Shown: positions 25,380 to 35,918 of the stretch, in pieces | Numbering within the stretch: position 1 is the stretch's first letter | How the letters are laid out: each line of letters opens with the position of its first letter | Assembly: GCF_020151015.1 (NCBI RefSeq) | Contig: NZ_CP083746.1 | Span: forward strand, 3,439,001-3,503,000 | Length of the DNA stretch: 64,000 bases | Direction of reading: 5' to 3' | Source of the DNA: Pseudomonas sp. p1(2021b) | Lineage (GTDB): Bacteria > Pseudomonadota > Gammaproteobacteria > Pseudomonadales > Pseudomonadaceae | Notes under the pieces: model-generated | Database searches by the model: none | What the model saw: the letters and a program-made list of their open reading frames with translations, nothing else | Told to the model about the DNA's origin: nothing | Position numbers and translations under genes: made by a program

Positions 25380-25411
25380 GCTGCCCGGCCCACTGGTTCA
25401 GGTCGGGCAGC
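25380..25411. terminator. Hairpin between convergent racemase-like and FKBP genes
   Basis: GCTGCCCG and CGGGCAGC form a perfect 8-bp stem with a 16-base loop, 15 bp after the racemase-like stop codon. There is no clear U-tract. Confidence 0.45.
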
Positions 25412-25466
25412 TATGCGCCCCATGGTCGAGCCACTGCCGCACGTGGCGGCTGAGCCTATGAACGAC

Positions 25467-25805
25467 TCAATCATCCCGGGTTAGCACTTCCAGCAACTCG
25501 ATCTCGAATGTCAGGTCCGAATGGGGCGGGATCGAACCCACGCTGCGCTCGCCATAGCCCAGGTGTGCCGGCACCAGCAGCTTGCGCTTACCGCCGACGC
25601 GCATTCCCATGAGGCCCTGGTCCCACCCTTTGATCACGCGACCGGTGCCGATCACGCACTGGAACGGCTTGCCCCGCGACCAGGACGAGTCAAACTCGCT
25701 GCCGTCGGCCAGCCAGCCGGTGTACTGGGTGGTGATCAGGGCGCCTTTGACCACGGCCTTGCCCTGGCCTTCCTCGAGATCGATGATTTGCAGTTCGCTG
25801 CTCAT
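25467..25805 (-). CDS. FKBP-type peptidyl-prolyl cis-trans isomerase
   Basis: A 112-residue single-domain FKBP, probably cytoplasmic because there is no signal peptide. It shows the standard fold order: YTGWLADGSEFDSSW, then PFQCVIGTGRVIKGWDQGLMGMRVGGKRKL, then PAHLGYG and the final strand LTFEIELLEVL. The aromatic pocket residues (Tyr, Phe, Trp, Tyr) are present, so isomerase activity is expected. It is monocistronic or ends a run with the GFA-family gene 87 bp upstream. Confidence 0.93.
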   Translation of the reverse strand: MSSELQIIDLEEGQGKAVVKGALITTQYTGWLADGSEFDSSWSRGKPFQCVIGTGRVIKGWDQGLMGMRVGGKRKLLVPAHLGYGERSVGSIPPHSDLTFEIELLEVLTRDD

Positions 25806-25892
25806 GGCTGTTGTTCCTGAAGCGGATTTTCGTGGCCGCCGTTTTCTCAGGAATGAACTGCTTTGGCAAGGCCGCGAGGCGCCTAGGGTCGC

Positions 25893-26300
25893 CTAGCCGA
25901 GCTGTTCGAAGGCTTCCTGGCCGGTCAGTTCCTTGGTCTGGTTGGCGAAGCAGTACCAGGCGGGTTTCTGTTCGACGAAGATCTGCAGGTCGAAATCCCA
26001 GGTTTCGTCGCCGTCCAGCAGGCCAACCGGGATGGCGTAGAAGTCGTTGGCCTTCAGGCGGTAGTACAGGTGCGTGCCACACCGGCCGCAGAAGCCGCGT
26101 TGGGCCCAGTCGGAGGAGTCATAGACGGTGGGGGGCGTGCCTTCGATCTGAGGGGGCTGGCTGCAGTGGACGACCAGGAGGGGGCCGCCGGTCCATTTGC
26201 GGCACATGCTGCAGTGGCAGGCGCTGATATGGGTGTTGTCGACGGTGACCTTCAGGTGGGTTTGGCCGCAGAGGCAGGTGCCTTGTTTTTCCAGGGGCAT
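25893..26300 (-). CDS. GFA-family zinc protein (CENP-V/GFA domain)
   Basis: A 135-residue member of the glutathione-dependent formaldehyde-activating (GFA) fold family. It has the complete zinc-cysteine pattern CLCGQ, CHCSMCRKWTGG and FCGRCGTHLYY. Despite the family name, most members have no proven link to formaldehyde, so function is uncertain. The start at ATG 26300 follows AAGGAG; an upstream ATG adds residues with no family match. A lone REP lies upstream. Confidence 0.88.
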   Translation of the reverse strand: MPLEKQGTCLCGQTHLKVTVDNTHISACHCSMCRKWTGGPLLVVHCSQPPQIEGTPPTVYDSSDWAQRGFCGRCGTHLYYRLKANDFYAIPVGLLDGDETWDFDLQIFVEQKPAWYCFANQTKELTGQEAFEQLG

Positions 26301-26407
26301 GGGTGGAGCTCCTTGGGGATTGGGTTTGGAAGTATAGGTTGGGGATCTCCTGTTGGGCTTGGGCATTTAGGTCGTGTGGGTATTCGTTTTTGGTGGTTGT
26401 GCGGTCC

Positions 26408-26433
26408 CTGTGGGAGCGGGCTTGTCCCGCGAT
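26408..26433. repeat. Single REP element
   Basis: TGTGGGAGCGGGCTTGTCCC plus GCGA lies in the 226-bp spacer between the GFA-family and PhzF-family genes, with no partner in inverted orientation. Confidence 0.75.
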
Positions 26434-26526
26434 TGGGCCGAGAGCTCGCCACCCATTCCACTGAACAAACAACGCCAGCCCAGGCCCCCCATAACTTGAC
26501 CCAGGCAGGAGGCCGAAGGCAGCCCA

Positions 26527-27315
26527 TCAGATAGAGATCACCCCACGCAGGTACAACGCCCCCCGCCCGCTGATGATCACCCGCCCATTCCCCGGCACCT
26601 CGCACCACAACTGTCCCTTGCGCCGGCCGCCCTGCTCGCATACCAGGCTGCGCTTGCCCAGCCGCTCAGCCCAATAGGGCGCCAGCGAGGTGTGCGCCGA
26701 CCCTGTCACCGGGTCTTCGTTGACCCCTACCCGCGGCCCGAACCACCGCGTCACGAAATCGAACCCCCGCCCCGGCGCGGTCACCGCGATACCACGCACA
26801 TCGAACGCGCCCAATGCCACGAAGTCCGGTGCCAACGGCTCCAGCAACGCCGCATCGTCGATCACCACCACATAATCATCGGTCCGATAAACCGCCCGGA
26901 CACTGTTCAGCCCCAGCGCCTCGAGCAACCCTTCGGGCACGTCGACCGCTACTGGTTGCTTGGCCGGAAAATCCATCGCCAGCAACCCATCGCTGCCACG
27001 GCTGACCCGCAATTCCCCGCTGCGCGTATTGAACCGCAGCACCGCGTCCTGCTCACCCAACTGCTCGAACAGCACCCAGGCCGTCGCCAACGTCGCGTGC
27101 CCACACAAATCCACCTCCACGCCGGGCGTGAACCAGCGCAAGTCGAACGCCTCGCCGTTGCGTACGAAATACGCCGTCTCGGAAAGGTTGTTCTCCTCCG
27201 CCACACGCTGCAGCGTCTCATCCGGCAACCATTGCTCCAACGGCACCACTGCCGCCGGGTTACCGCCGAACGGCGTGGCGGAAAACGCATCGACCTGGAA
27301 GATCTCGAGTTGCAT
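26527..27315 (-). CDS. PhzF-family isomerase
   Basis: A 262-residue protein of the PhzF (phenazine biosynthesis-like, diaminopimelate-epimerase fold) family. It starts with the conserved IFQVDAFSATPFGGNPAAVV and carries the catalytic Glu in NLSETAYFV (about residue 46). RWFTPGVEVDLCGHATLA and the C-terminal EDPVTGSAHTSLAPYW follow. No other phenazine gene is near, so it is one of the many stand-alone members with unknown substrate. It lies 50 bp downstream of the 2-hydroxyacid dehydrogenase gene and is probably co-transcribed. Confidence 0.92.
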   Translation of the reverse strand: MQLEIFQVDAFSATPFGGNPAAVVPLEQWLPDETLQRVAEENNLSETAYFVRNGEAFDLRWFTPGVEVDLCGHATLATAWVLFEQLGEQDAVLRFNTRSGELRVSRGSDGLLAMDFPAKQPVAVDVPEGLLEALGLNSVRAVYRTDDYVVVIDDAALLEPLAPDFVALGAFDVRGIAVTAPGRGFDFVTRWFGPRVGVNEDPVTGSAHTSLAPYWAERLGKRSLVCEQGGRRKGQLWCEVPGNGRVIISGRGALYLRGVISI

Positions 27316-27365
27316 GCAAAGGCTCCTATGTCCGGCGTCATGCCAGACAAGTTCAGGGGAAAGAG

Positions 27366-28304
27366 TCAGGAACGGACAGGGGTCAGCACCGGCTCACCGG
27401 CAAAGAACGCCTGCAGGTTAAGCAGCACCAGGTTCACCGTATCCCGTGCGGCATCCGGTGATTGGCCGGCCACATGAGGTGTGAGCACGGTATTGCCGAG
27501 CACCTTGAGTGCATCGGGCACGGCAGGCTCGTCATCGAAGACATCCAGCGCGGCGCCTGCGATCGCGCCTCGGCTCAGGGCGTCGACCAGGGCGTGGGTA
27601 TCGACCACGCTGGCCCGGGCGATGTTGACCAGGTAGCCGTCCGGCCCCAACGCTTGCAGCACCTGGGCATCGACCAGGTGACGGGTGGCGTGCCCGCCGG
27701 GCGTCGCTACCACCAGGATGTCCACGGCCTCGGCCAGGCTCGACACGCTGTCGTGCCAGGTGTAGGGCACGTCGCGACGCGGTGTGCGGCTGTGATAGCT
27801 GATACTCATGTCGAAGCCCAGGTTCGCCCGCTTGGCGATCGCGCGACCGACCGCGCCCAGGCCAAGGATCCCCAGGCGCTTGCCGCTCACCGAAGGGCTG
27901 ATGACCCGATTCCACTCCCCCCGGCGCGTGCTGGCATCGGCCCGTGGCACATCGCGCAGCAAGGCCAGCAGAAGCGCCAGGGCATGGTCGGCGACCGCCG
28001 CGGCATTGGCGCCGGCACCATTGGTCACGGTAATGCCGCGAGCCGAGGCGGCAGCCAGGTCGACCTGTTCGTAGCCGGCACCGATCACGCAGATGATCCT
28101 AAGCGCCGGCAAGGCTTCGATCTCGTTGGCCGTCAGGCCCAGCGGGCCGCGGGTCAGTACCGCATCGACCTGGGCACCGAAGCGCACGATGGCCTCGGCG
28201 CGCAATTGCGGCGACGGCGCGCGGATCAGCCGAAAACCGGCCTGCTCGAGTAGCGGCAAGTAGTCATCGACGGTTTCCACCAGCACCAGAACGGTCTTGC
28301 TCAT
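27366..28304 (-). CDS. D-isomer-specific 2-hydroxyacid dehydrogenase
   Basis: A 312-residue NAD(P)-dependent dehydrogenase of the glyoxylate/hydroxypyruvate reductase type. The nucleotide motif is GILGLGAVGRAIA (about 145-157). Catalytic residues appear in order: Arg in VNIARASVVD, Glu in FDDEPAVPD, and His in LTPHVAGQS. Its substrate may be glyoxylate or hydroxypyruvate, which would overlap with the gcl pathway, but many family members act on other 2-oxoacids. It lies 102 bp after the lipoprotein gene. Confidence 0.92.
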   Translation of the reverse strand: MSKTVLVLVETVDDYLPLLEQAGFRLIRAPSPQLRAEAIVRFGAQVDAVLTRGPLGLTANEIEALPALRIICVIGAGYEQVDLAAASARGITVTNGAGANAAAVADHALALLLALLRDVPRADASTRRGEWNRVISPSVSGKRLGILGLGAVGRAIAKRANLGFDMSISYHSRTPRRDVPYTWHDSVSSLAEAVDILVVATPGGHATRHLVDAQVLQALGPDGYLVNIARASVVDTHALVDALSRGAIAGAALDVFDDEPAVPDALKVLGNTVLTPHVAGQSPDAARDTVNLVLLNLQAFFAGEPVLTPVRS

Positions 28305-28406
28305 GCGCCCTCCGGCTCGTGTGCGAGAAGGGATTATGCGTGGGGACCGGCCAGTACAGTCAATGGAAATATCAGGCCATAACTGTACTGTATCGGTGGC
28401 CGACGT

Positions 28407-28826
28407 TTACTGAGCGAACGCCCGACCCAGGCCGCCCGGAACGCCACTGCTGTCGGTTTCCTGCCAAGGGCCCTCAGGGCTCAGCGACCAGCTCCAGCCA
28501 TTGTTCCAGCGGTAGTAGGTGCGCTGGCGATAGAAGGTGTTGGGCTTGTTCTCCAGCACATAGACGCCCATGCGCGGGTCCCAGTGGCTGGCGCCGCCCG
28601 GCGGCGGTGCAAAGCTGGCGGAGGTGCGCGGCATGGCCTTGGGCGCGCTGGCCGGTTTACTCGGCCGGGTACTCGGCTGCCCGCTCGGCGCCGGCTTGAT
28701 CACCGGCCCCTGGCGCGGCGGCGCGGTTTCGACCGGCGGCCACGGCTCGTCGCTTGGTTGCTGCACCGTACAGGCGGAAAGACCCAGTGCCAGGGTGATC
28801 AGGGTCAGACGGACGGCGCTGTTCAT
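28407..28826 (-). CDS. Proline-rich lipoprotein of unknown function
   Basis: A 139-residue predicted lipoprotein. A signal peptide ends in the lipobox LSAC (Cys19), then a Pro/Ala/Ser-rich stretch of about 60 residues, then a compact C-terminal region rich in Tyr and Trp (YYRWNNGWSWSLSPEGPW). I do not recognise a functional domain. It starts 12 bp after the ccmI stop codon and is likely the last gene of the ccm operon, although no role in cytochrome maturation is implied by its sequence. Confidence 0.85.
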   Translation of the reverse strand: MNSAVRLTLITLALGLSACTVQQPSDEPWPPVETAPPRQGPVIKPAPSGQPSTRPSKPASAPKAMPRTSASFAPPPGGASHWDPRMGVYVLENKPNTFYRQRTYYRWNNGWSWSLSPEGPWQETDSSGVPGGLGRAFAQ

Positions 28827-28838
28827 GCAAATGCTCTC

Positions 28839-30032
28839 TTATTGATCTGGGCTGTCGATAGTCAGGTGCTGGGCTGCCTCGGTATGGGTGGACAGCGGCG
28901 CGCTCTGGCCGATCCACTCGCCCCGGGTCGGCTGGCCGGCACGGGACACACGGGCAACCAGTTGGACCTCGCTGAAGTCCGACAGTTTCATCTGCGGCAT
29001 CATCGCATCGGCGTCGGACAGCTCCACCTCCAGCGGCAACTGGGCCACCGTCACGCGCTTGGCCGCAACGGGCATGGGCGGGCCATTGCTGGCACGGGCG
29101 AAGATAAACACCGTGTCGCCGGGCTTGACCTTGTCCTTGAGCTTGTCGGCCAGTGTCACCCGCACCTTCAGGCGAGCAGCCTCGGGCGCGGCCGCGGGTT
29201 TACCGCCCGCCGCCTGCAGCCTTTCGGCGGCACGGTCGATGCCGCCCTGAAGGGCGGCGCGTGAAGCGTCGCCCTCGGGCAATTGCGCCAGCAGGCGCTG
29301 CCAATAGTCGATTGCCTCCTGGTAGCGCTCGCCCTCGAACGCGGCGATCCCGCGCAGGCCAAGACTGGTCACCTCTTTGGGGTCGGCCTTGAGCGCTTCG
29401 TCGGTCAAGGCCTGCACCTGCTCGCTGAACTGCTTGTTCGCGGCGAAATACAAGGCCTGCGCCCATTGGCCAAGCAACTCGGGCTGGCGACCGGCCAAGG
29501 CGACGGCGCGCTCGAAGATACGTGCGGCGTCGGCCGGGCGTTGCTCGGCCATGTAGGCGCGGCCAAGGAAGTACAGGCCCTCTGCCGAGTCCGGCTGGGC
29601 CTGCACGGCACGCTCCAGGCGCGTGGTCATTTCTTCCATCGATTGCGGCGCCTGGGCGAACTCGCGGGTCAGCTCGACCTTGTCGGCAGCGCCGAAATGC
29701 AAGTACAGCCCAAGGCCCATCGCCGGCACCAGGACCGCCGCCAGCAGCGGCAGCGCCTTGCCCAGATGACCCTGGCGTGACGCCTCGGCGCCCTCGGTAT
29801 CGGCCAACAGTTCACGGGCTGCCTCGTCACGCCCCTTGGCCAGCTGGTCGGCATCGAGCACGCCGGCTTCCTGCTGGGCCGCCAGCTCGGCGACCCGCTC
29901 CTGGTACAGGGCGACATTGAGGGCAGTACGGTCTTCTTCCTGCTGCTGGCGGCGGCCGCGCAGGGTCGGGATCAGCAGGAAAGCCAGGGCGGCGAGCAAC
30001 AGCAGGCCCGCGCTAAGCCAGAATTCAGTCAT
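28839..30032 (-). CDS. ccmI: Cytochrome c maturation protein CcmI (CycH)
   Basis: A 397-residue apocytochrome c chaperone. There are two N-terminal membrane helices (residues 4-22 and about 93-112), between them a coiled-coil region ([15 protein letters not shown]), then periplasmic TPR repeats ([26 protein letters not shown]) and a C-terminal Ig-like domain, as in two-domain CcmI proteins. It would hold unfolded apocytochrome for the CcmF/H haem ligase. It overlaps ccmH by 8 bp and is followed 12 bp later by the lipoprotein gene. Confidence 0.93.
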   Translation of the reverse strand: MTEFWLSAGLLLLAALAFLLIPTLRGRRQQQEEDRTALNVALYQERVAELAAQQEAGVLDADQLAKGRDEAARELLADTEGAEASRQGHLGKALPLLAAVLVPAMGLGLYLHFGAADKVELTREFAQAPQSMEEMTTRLERAVQAQPDSAEGLYFLGRAYMAEQRPADAARIFERAVALAGRQPELLGQWAQALYFAANKQFSEQVQALTDEALKADPKEVTSLGLRGIAAFEGERYQEAIDYWQRLLAQLPEGDASRAALQGGIDRAAERLQAAGGKPAAAPEAARLKVRVTLADKLKDKVKPGDTVFIFARASNGPPMPVAAKRVTVAQLPLEVELSDADAMMPQMKLSDFSEVQLVARVSRAGQPTRGEWIGQSAPLSTHTEAAQHLTIDSPDQ

Positions 30033-30501
30033 GGGTTTGTTCTTTATCCAGCAGTTTGGCGAGGCGCTCGCGTTCTTCAGGCGACAATTGCTCGGTCGAG
30101 GCCGCTACCGGCCCGCGACGACGGCGCACGATCAGCGCCAGCACCACGAAGCCCGAGGCCAGCAGGATGCCCGGGCCGAACCAGAGCAGCCAGGTGCGGC
30201 CGGTGAGCGCCGGCTTGTAGCGCACGAAGTCGCCATAGCGATCGACCATGAAATCGACGATCTGTTGGTTGCTCTTGCCTTCGCCGAGCATGCGGAAGAT
30301 CTCCCGACGCAAGTCGGCTGCAATCGGCGCATTGGAATCGGCGATGTCCTGGTTCTGGCACTTGGGGCAACGCAGCTCCTTGGTCAGTTGCTGGTAGCGC
30401 TCGCGCTCGGCGTCATCGCGGAACTGGTAGGTATCGATGGCGGCCCGGGCCATACCGGCCACACCCAGGACCAACACCGCCACCGCCAACCAGCGCCTCA
30501 T
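30025..30501 (-). CDS. ccmH: Cytochrome c maturation thiol reductase CcmH
   Basis: A 158-residue thioredox protein. It has a signal sequence/first helix, then the periplasmic domain with the redox motif LRCPKCQNQ (Cys45, Cys48), a second membrane helix ([20 protein letters not shown]) and a short cytoplasmic tail. It reduces the haem-binding cysteines of apocytochrome c and forms part of the haem ligase with CcmF. It overlaps ccmG by 4 bp and ccmI by 8 bp. Confidence 0.95.
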   Translation of the reverse strand: MRRWLAVAVLVLGVAGMARAAIDTYQFRDDAERERYQQLTKELRCPKCQNQDIADSNAPIAADLRREIFRMLGEGKSNQQIVDFMVDRYGDFVRYKPALTGRTWLLWFGPGILLASGFVVLALIVRRRRGPVAASTEQLSPEERERLAKLLDKEQTHD

Positions 30502-31034
30502 GGCTTGGCCTCGTCGATCAGGCCCTGGTACAGCGGCGCCAGTTGCTCACGCCAGACCGTGGCATCGACCACCCCCACATGCTTGTAGCGGATGATGCCC
30601 TTGGCATCGATCAGGAAGGTTTCCGGTGCCCCGTACACGCCCAGGTCCAGCCCCAGGCTGCCCTGCTCGTCACGGATGTTCAGCTGGTAGGGGTTGTGGA
30701 AGTCGGCCAGCCATTTCAGTGCCGCGGCGTTGTCGTCCTTGTAGTTGACCCCGTGGATGACCACGCCCTGCTCGGCGAGCTGGTTCAGGTAAGGGTGTTC
30801 GACCTTGCACGACGGGCACCAGGTGGCCCAGACATTGACCAGTGCTGGGCGGCCCTGCAGGTCGGCCGGGGTGAGCGTGCGATCACCCTGGACCGAGGCC
30901 AGGGAGAAGACCGGGAACGGCTTGCCGATCATCGCCGAGGGCAGTTCGTCGGGCTTGAGGAACAGGCCCTTGTAGAGGAAGACCGCCATCAGCAGGAACA
31001 CCGCCAACGGCAACACCATGATCCAACGCTTCAT
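30498..31034 (-). CDS. ccmG: Thiol:disulfide interchange protein CcmG/DsbE
   Basis: A 178-residue membrane-anchored periplasmic thioredoxin. It has one N-terminal helix (LPLAVFLLMAVFLYKGLFL), then a thioredoxin fold with the active site WATWCPSCKVEHP and the cis-Pro region YGAPETFLID. It supplies reducing power to CcmH for haem attachment. Its start overlaps the ccmF stop by 4 bp. Confidence 0.96.
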   Translation of the reverse strand: MKRWIMVLPLAVFLLMAVFLYKGLFLKPDELPSAMIGKPFPVFSLASVQGDRTLTPADLQGRPALVNVWATWCPSCKVEHPYLNQLAEQGVVIHGVNYKDDNAAALKWLADFHNPYQLNIRDEQGSLGLDLGVYGAPETFLIDAKGIIRYKHVGVVDATVWREQLAPLYQGLIDEAKP

Positions 31035-33019
31035 GCAGTTGCTCCAGACATGCCCAGGACATCACGCACCCGGGCCTTGACCTTGACGCGGTAACGTCGG
31101 TCGAACGCCGCCAGGAACCCACCCAGCGCGGTCAGCAGACCGCCCAGCCAGATCCAACGGACATAGGGCTTGATATGCACCCGTACCGCCCAGGCACCGT
31201 TGTCCAGGGGCTCGCCGAGGGCGACGTACAGGTCGCGGGTGAAGCCGGCGTCGATACCGGCCTCGGTCATCATCGACTGTTGCACGGTGTACAGGCGCTT
31301 CTCAGGGTGCAGCACGGTCACCTCGCGGCCGTCGCGGCTGATGCGCACGGTGCCCTTGTCGGAGATGAAGTTCGGCCCCTCGAAGTGCCGGGCGCCCTCG
31401 AACAGGAAGTGATACCCCCCCAGCTCCACGGTCTCGCCCGGCGCCATGCGCAGGTCGCGCTCGGCACTGTTGTTGCTCGACAGCACCACGCCCAGGGCAC
31501 ACACCGCCAGGCCCAGGTGCGCCAGGTGCATGCCCCAGTAGCTGCGCGACAAGCCGCGCAAGCCCTTGGCCAGGCCCTTGTGGCGGGTCTTGTCGAGGAT
31601 GTCGCGCACGCCCGCCAGCACCACCCAGGCGGCCAGGGCGAACGCGCTCAGGGCCGGCCAGTCGAAGTCGTCGACCAGCAGGCCGGCGACCGGCGCCAGC
31701 ACCGCGCTGCCCAGCAGCACCGGGGTCAACATGCCCACCAGCCATTTGCCCGGGGTGTCCTTCCAACGCACCAGCACGCCGATCCCCAATACCACCATCA
31801 GCAATGCCATCAACGGCAGGAACAATGCATCGAAGTAAGGCGGGCCGACCGAAAGCTTCGCCCCGGTCAGGGCATCGAGCACCAGCGGGTAGAGGGTACC
31901 GAGCAGGATCATGGAGGCCGCCACCACCAGCACCAGGTTGTTGGCCAGCAGCAAGGTCTCGCGCGACCACAGGGCAAAGCCCACCTGGCTCTTGACCACG
32001 GGGGCGCGCAAGGCGAACAAGGTCAGCGAGCCGCCGACCACGAACAGCAGGAAGACCAGGATGAACACGCCACGGGATGGGTCGGATGCGAAGGCATGCA
32101 CCGAGGTCAGCACGCCGGAACGGACCAGGAAGGTCCCCAGCAGGCTCAGGGAGAAAGCAGCGATCGCCAGCAGCACGGTCCAGCTCTTGAATACCCCACG
32201 CTTCTCGGTGACCGCCAGCGAGTGGATCAACGCCGTACCCACCAGCCATGGCATGAAGGAAGCGTTTTCCACCGGGTCCCAGAACCACCAGCCGCCCCAG
32301 CCCAGCTCGTAGTAGGCCCACCAGGAGCCCAGGGTGATGCCGACGCCGAGGAAGGCCCAGGCAACGATGGTCCAGGGCCTCGACCAGCGCGCCCAGGCGG
32401 CATCCAGGCGCCCGCCCAGCAGGGCGGCGATAGCGAAGGCGAAGGCCACCGAGAAGCCGACGTAGCCCATGTACAGCATCGGCGGATGGACGATCAGGCC
32501 GAAGTCCTGCAGCAGCGGGTTGAGGTCGCGCCCGTCGGTCGGCACCTGGGGCAACAGGCGTTCGAACGGGTTGGAGGTGATGATCAGGAACGACAGGAAG
32601 CCCACGCTGATCATGCCCATCACCGCCAGTACCCGGGCCAGCATCACCTGCGGCAACTGGCGCGAGAACACCGACACGGCGAAGGTCCAGCCCCCCAGGA
32701 TCAGCGCCCAGAGCAGCAGCGAGCCTTCATGCGCGCCCCATACGGCGCTGAACTTGTAGTACCAGGGCAAGGCGCTGTTGGAGTTGCTGGCCACATAGGC
32801 TACCGAGAAGTTGTCGGTCATGAAGGCATGGGTGAGGCAGGCGAAGGCGAACGCCAGGAAGGCGAACTGCCCCCATGCCGCCGGTCGTGCCAGGCTCATC
32901 CACAGGCTGTCGCCGCGCCAGGCGCCGAGCAACGGCACACTGGCCTGCACCACGGCAAAGCAGATCGCCAGGATCATCGACAACTGCCCGAGTTCGGGGA
33001 TCACCAGGGCCGCATTCAT
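31031..33019 (-). CDS. ccmF: Haem lyase subunit CcmF
   Basis: A 662-residue membrane protein with about 15 helices and the periplasmic tryptophan-rich WWD domain ([20 protein letters not shown], about residues 230-250). This domain binds haem delivered by holo-CcmE and ligates it to apocytochrome c. The length and the histidine-rich periplasmic loops match the family. It overlaps ccmE and ccmG by 4 bp each. Confidence 0.96.
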   Translation of the reverse strand: MNAALVIPELGQLSMILAICFAVVQASVPLLGAWRGDSLWMSLARPAAWGQFAFLAFAFACLTHAFMTDNFSVAYVASNSNSALPWYYKFSAVWGAHEGSLLLWALILGGWTFAVSVFSRQLPQVMLARVLAVMGMISVGFLSFLIITSNPFERLLPQVPTDGRDLNPLLQDFGLIVHPPMLYMGYVGFSVAFAFAIAALLGGRLDAAWARWSRPWTIVAWAFLGVGITLGSWWAYYELGWGGWWFWDPVENASFMPWLVGTALIHSLAVTEKRGVFKSWTVLLAIAAFSLSLLGTFLVRSGVLTSVHAFASDPSRGVFILVFLLFVVGGSLTLFALRAPVVKSQVGFALWSRETLLLANNLVLVVAASMILLGTLYPLVLDALTGAKLSVGPPYFDALFLPLMALLMVVLGIGVLVRWKDTPGKWLVGMLTPVLLGSAVLAPVAGLLVDDFDWPALSAFALAAWVVLAGVRDILDKTRHKGLAKGLRGLSRSYWGMHLAHLGLAVCALGVVLSSNNSAERDLRMAPGETVELGGYHFLFEGARHFEGPNFISDKGTVRISRDGREVTVLHPEKRLYTVQQSMMTEAGIDAGFTRDLYVALGEPLDNGAWAVRVHIKPYVRWIWLGGLLTALGGFLAAFDRRYRVKVKARVRDVLGMSGATA

Positions 33020-33471
33020 GGCTTGGGCTCCGCGCCGGTGGCCGCCTGGCCGCTCTCCTTGAGGGCCTTGGTGACCTCGGGCGGCATGTATTTCTCGTCG
33101 TGCTTGGCCAGTACCTCGTCGGCCACCACCACGCCTTCGGCGTTGAGCTTGCCCAAGGCCACGATGCCCTGCCCTTCGCGGAACAGGTCAGGGAGGATGC
33201 CACGGTAGGTGATCGGTACCGACTTGTTGAAGTCGGTGACCACGAAGCGCACGTCCAGCGAGTCGGACGAACGCTGCACCGAGCCTTTCTCGACCATGCC
33301 GCCGGCGCGGATGCGGGTATCGAGGGGCGCCTCGCCATTGGCGATCTGAGTCGGGGTGTAGAACAGGTTGATGTTCTGCTGCAGGGCGCTCAGGGCGAAG
33401 CCGACGGCGATGGCCACGCCGACCAGCAGGCCGAGGATGAGGAACAGGCGTTTCTTGCGCTGCGGATTCAC
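33016..33471 (-). CDS. ccmE: Haem chaperone CcmE
   Basis: A 151-residue periplasmic haem chaperone with one N-terminal anchor helix and an OB fold. The haem-binding His124 lies in [13 protein letters not shown], followed by a flexible tail. It starts with GTG 33471, whose last two bases overlap the ccmD stop (GTGA), so translation is coupled. It receives haem from CcmC and passes it to CcmF. Confidence 0.95.
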   Translation of the reverse strand: MNPQRKKRLFLILGLLVGVAIAVGFALSALQQNINLFYTPTQIANGEAPLDTRIRAGGMVEKGSVQRSSDSLDVRFVVTDFNKSVPITYRGILPDLFREGQGIVALGKLNAEGVVVADEVLAKHDEKYMPPEVTKALKESGQAATGAEPKP

Positions 33472-33644
33472 TGGTTGTTCTCCCGGCGCAGACGGCGCGC
33501 CTCTTCTTGCAGGTAGCGGCGGCGGGCCAGCAGGGGCGCTGCGACATTGAGCGCCAGCACCGCCAGGCAGATGCCATAGGCCGACCAGACGTACAGGCCA
33601 TGATGCCCCATGGCAAGGAAATCACCGAAGGATGCGAAACTCAT
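33468..33644 (-). CDS. ccmD: Haem exporter subunit CcmD
   Basis: A 58-residue single-helix membrane protein encoded between ccmC and ccmE. It starts [20 protein letters not shown], continues with one helix ending in [10 protein letters not shown], and ends in the basic tail RRLRRENNQ. This HGxYVW start is typical of CcmD. It helps release haem-loaded CcmE from CcmABC. The ATG shares its first base with the last base of the ccmC stop, and its TGA overlaps the ccmE GTG start. Confidence 0.93.
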   Translation of the reverse strand: MSFASFGDFLAMGHHGLYVWSAYGICLAVLALNVAAPLLARRRYLQEEARRLRRENNQ

Positions 33645-34408
33645 CAGGCGGCCCTCCGACCCAGGCTGTTCAGTACTTCCTCCCGCACCCAGCTGGCACG
33701 GGCTTCACGCTTGAGCACCTCGAGGCGCATGCGCACCAAAAGCACCGCGCCGAAGAAGCAGTAGAAACCGAGCGCGGTCAGCAGCAACGGCAGCCACATT
33801 TCGGCCGGCATGGCCGGCTTTTCGGTCAGGGTGAAGGTGGCGCCCTGGTGCAGGGTATTCCACCATTCCACCGAATACTTGATGATCGGGATGTTCACCA
33901 CGCCGACGATGGCCAGCACCGCGCAGGCCTTGGCCGCGCTGTCTCGGTTGCTGATCGCCTGACCCAGGGCGATGATGCCGAAGTACAGGAACAAGAGGAT
34001 GAGCATGGAGGTAAGGCGTGCATCCCAGACCCACCAGCTACCCCAGGTCGGCTTGCCCCAGATCGCCCCGGTCACCAGCGCCACCGCGGTCATCCAGGCA
34101 CCGATGGGGGCGGCGCATTGCAGGGCGACATCGGCCAGTTTCATCTTCCATACCAGCCCCACCACTCCAGCCACCGCCAGCAGCACATAGCACGACTGCG
34201 CCAGCATGGCGGCCGGCACATGGATGTAGATGATCCGGAAGCTGTTGCCCTGCTGGTAGTCCTGGGGCGCGAAGGCCAGCCCCCAGGTGATGCCCACCAA
34301 CAGCAGGAGGATGGCGGAAACGGTCAGCCAGGGCAGCATGCGGCCGCTGATGGCATAGAACCATTTTGGGGAGCCCAGCTTGTGGAACCACGTCCAGCTA
34401 ATCTTCAT
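33644..34408 (-). CDS. ccmC: Haem transporter/handling protein CcmC
   Basis: A 254-residue, six-helix member of the haem-handling protein family. The WWD motif is [16 protein letters not shown] (about residues 123-138), with conserved histidines in [11 protein letters not shown] and WNTLHQG. It loads haem onto CcmE. ATG 34408 is preferred over a TTG three bases upstream. It follows ccmB by a 46-bp gap. Confidence 0.95.
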   Translation of the reverse strand: MKISWTWFHKLGSPKWFYAISGRMLPWLTVSAILLLLVGITWGLAFAPQDYQQGNSFRIIYIHVPAAMLAQSCYVLLAVAGVVGLVWKMKLADVALQCAAPIGAWMTAVALVTGAIWGKPTWGSWWVWDARLTSMLILLFLYFGIIALGQAISNRDSAAKACAVLAIVGVVNIPIIKYSVEWWNTLHQGATFTLTEKPAMPAEMWLPLLLTALGFYCFFGAVLLVRMRLEVLKREARASWVREEVLNSLGRRAA

Positions 34409-34454
34409 CAAGGTACATCCAGGGTATTTGCCGGGCTTGGAAGCCCGAGACTCG

Positions 34455-35123
34455 TTATTCGCCGACGCTGATCTTCAGGCCGGCCGCGATCGCAAAAGGT
34501 GCCAGTGTCACCGCCAGGGCCGTCAGGCTGGCCAACCAGAGCAGATGGCCGGTGGCGGGCATATTCTGCAATGCCGCTTGCAAGGCGCCACTGCCCAGGA
34601 TCAATACCGGGATATACAGCGGCAGGATCAGCAACGCCAGCAACAGGCCGCCGCGCTTGAGGCCGACAGTCAGCGCCGCGCCCACCGCACCCAGCAGGCT
34701 CAGCACCGGGGTACCCAGCAGCAGCGAGCCCAGCAGTACCGGCAGGCAATTGGCGGGCAGACCCAGCATCAGCGCCAGCAGCGGTGCCAACAATACCAGC
34801 GCCAGCCCGGAAAAGATCCAGTGCGCCAACACCTTGGCCAGCACCAGCATTGCCAAGGGGTGCGGCGACAGCACCCACTGTTCCAGCGAGCCGTCCTCGA
34901 AGTCGCTGCGAAACAGGCCGTCCAGCGACAGCAGCACGGCCAGCAACGCGGCCACCCAGACCAGGCCTGGCGACAAGGTTTGCAACAATTGTGTCTCAGG
35001 CCCGACCGCCAGTGGGAACAAGGCGACGACGATCGCGAAGAACACCAGCGGGTTGGCCAGCTCCGCCGGACGACGACATAACAGGCGCGCCTCGCGGCGC
35101 AGCAACAGGATGAATACGCTCAT
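34455..35123 (-). CDS. ccmB: Haem exporter permease CcmB
   Basis: A 222-residue permease of the CcmAB ABC transporter with six hydrophobic segments. It begins [20 protein letters not shown] and contains [21 protein letters not shown], both conserved in CcmB. With CcmA it powers release of holo-CcmE from CcmCD. It overlaps the ccmA stop (ATGA). Confidence 0.95.
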   Translation of the reverse strand: MSVFILLLRREARLLCRRPAELANPLVFFAIVVALFPLAVGPETQLLQTLSPGLVWVAALLAVLLSLDGLFRSDFEDGSLEQWVLSPHPLAMLVLAKVLAHWIFSGLALVLLAPLLALMLGLPANCLPVLLGSLLLGTPVLSLLGAVGAALTVGLKRGGLLLALLILPLYIPVLILGSGALQAALQNMPATGHLLWLASLTALAVTLAPFAIAAGLKISVGE

Positions 35124-35752
35124 GCCGCCCATTGCCCCAGGTTCAGTTCGCGGTAGCCGGAGGGCTTGCGCTCGAGGTTGTGGTGAGTGGTCAGTACTAC
35201 CGTCCCCCCCTGCTCGCAATGGGCCGCCAGGTGTGACTCGAGCTGGGCCACGCCCTGCTTGTCCAGGGCCGTGAAGGGTTCGTCCAGGATCCACAACGGT
35301 GGGCTGTCCAGGTACAACCGGGCCAGGGCCACGCGGCGCTGCTGGCCGGCCGACAAGGTATGGCACGGCACATCCTCGAAACCCCGCAGGCCTACCGCAG
35401 CCAAGGCCTGCCAGATCGCCTCGGTGCTGGCCGGCTGGTGCAGGGCACACAGCCAGGCGAGGTTTTCCTCGGCGGTGAGCAGGTCCTTGATGCCGGCGGC
35501 GTGGCCGATCCACAGCAGGATACTGGCCAGGGCATGGCGCTGCTCGGCCAATGGCTGGCCACCCAGCAGGATCTGCCCGGCCGTCGGCTGCATCAGCCCG
35601 GCCAACAGGCGCAGCAGGCTGGTCTTGCCGCTGCCGTTGGGGCCGCTGATCTGTAGCATGTCACCGGGCCGCAACTGGAATTCCAGGTGCTCGAAGAGCA
35701 ATCGCCAGTCGCGCTCGCAGGCCAGGCCTGTGGCTTGTAGGTGAAGGGTCAC
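35120..35752 (-). CDS. ccmA: Haem exporter ATP-binding protein CcmA
   Basis: A 210-residue ABC ATPase. Walker A is [11 protein letters not shown] (about 37-47), the signature is [10 protein letters not shown], and Walker B is [12 protein letters not shown] followed by the switch His in TTHH. It starts with GTG 35752 and is the first gene of the ccmABCDEFGHI operon. The operon faces away from the FliK-like gene, leaving a 178-bp divergent spacer. Confidence 0.95.
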   Translation of the reverse strand: MTLHLQATGLACERDWRLLFEHLEFQLRPGDMLQISGPNGSGKTSLLRLLAGLMQPTAGQILLGGQPLAEQRHALASILLWIGHAAGIKDLLTAEENLAWLCALHQPASTEAIWQALAAVGLRGFEDVPCHTLSAGQQRRVALARLYLDSPPLWILDEPFTALDKQGVAQLESHLAAHCEQGGTVVLTTHHNLERKPSGYRELNLGQWAA

Positions 35753-35918
35753 GGTTTCGCCTTATACAGGTTGGGCCCAGGCTCGCTGCTTGAAGGCGGC
35801 AGCGAACCTCGACCCTGTGTCTCAAGTCGCCCCAGCCACTGCCGTTATAGTGGCAATGGCGGACGGGCGGGCATTATTACATGCAACGTCCCGCTGCCAA
35901 GAGGGCTGGTCCGACAGG

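Noticed and set aside
26527..27315. PhzF homologue as evidence for a phenazine cluster
   Set aside because: No other phenazine biosynthesis gene is near. Stand-alone PhzF-family genes are common and of unknown function.
31175..33208. 677-residue plus-strand open frame
   Set aside because: Antisense to ccmF; Gln/His-rich mirror composition.
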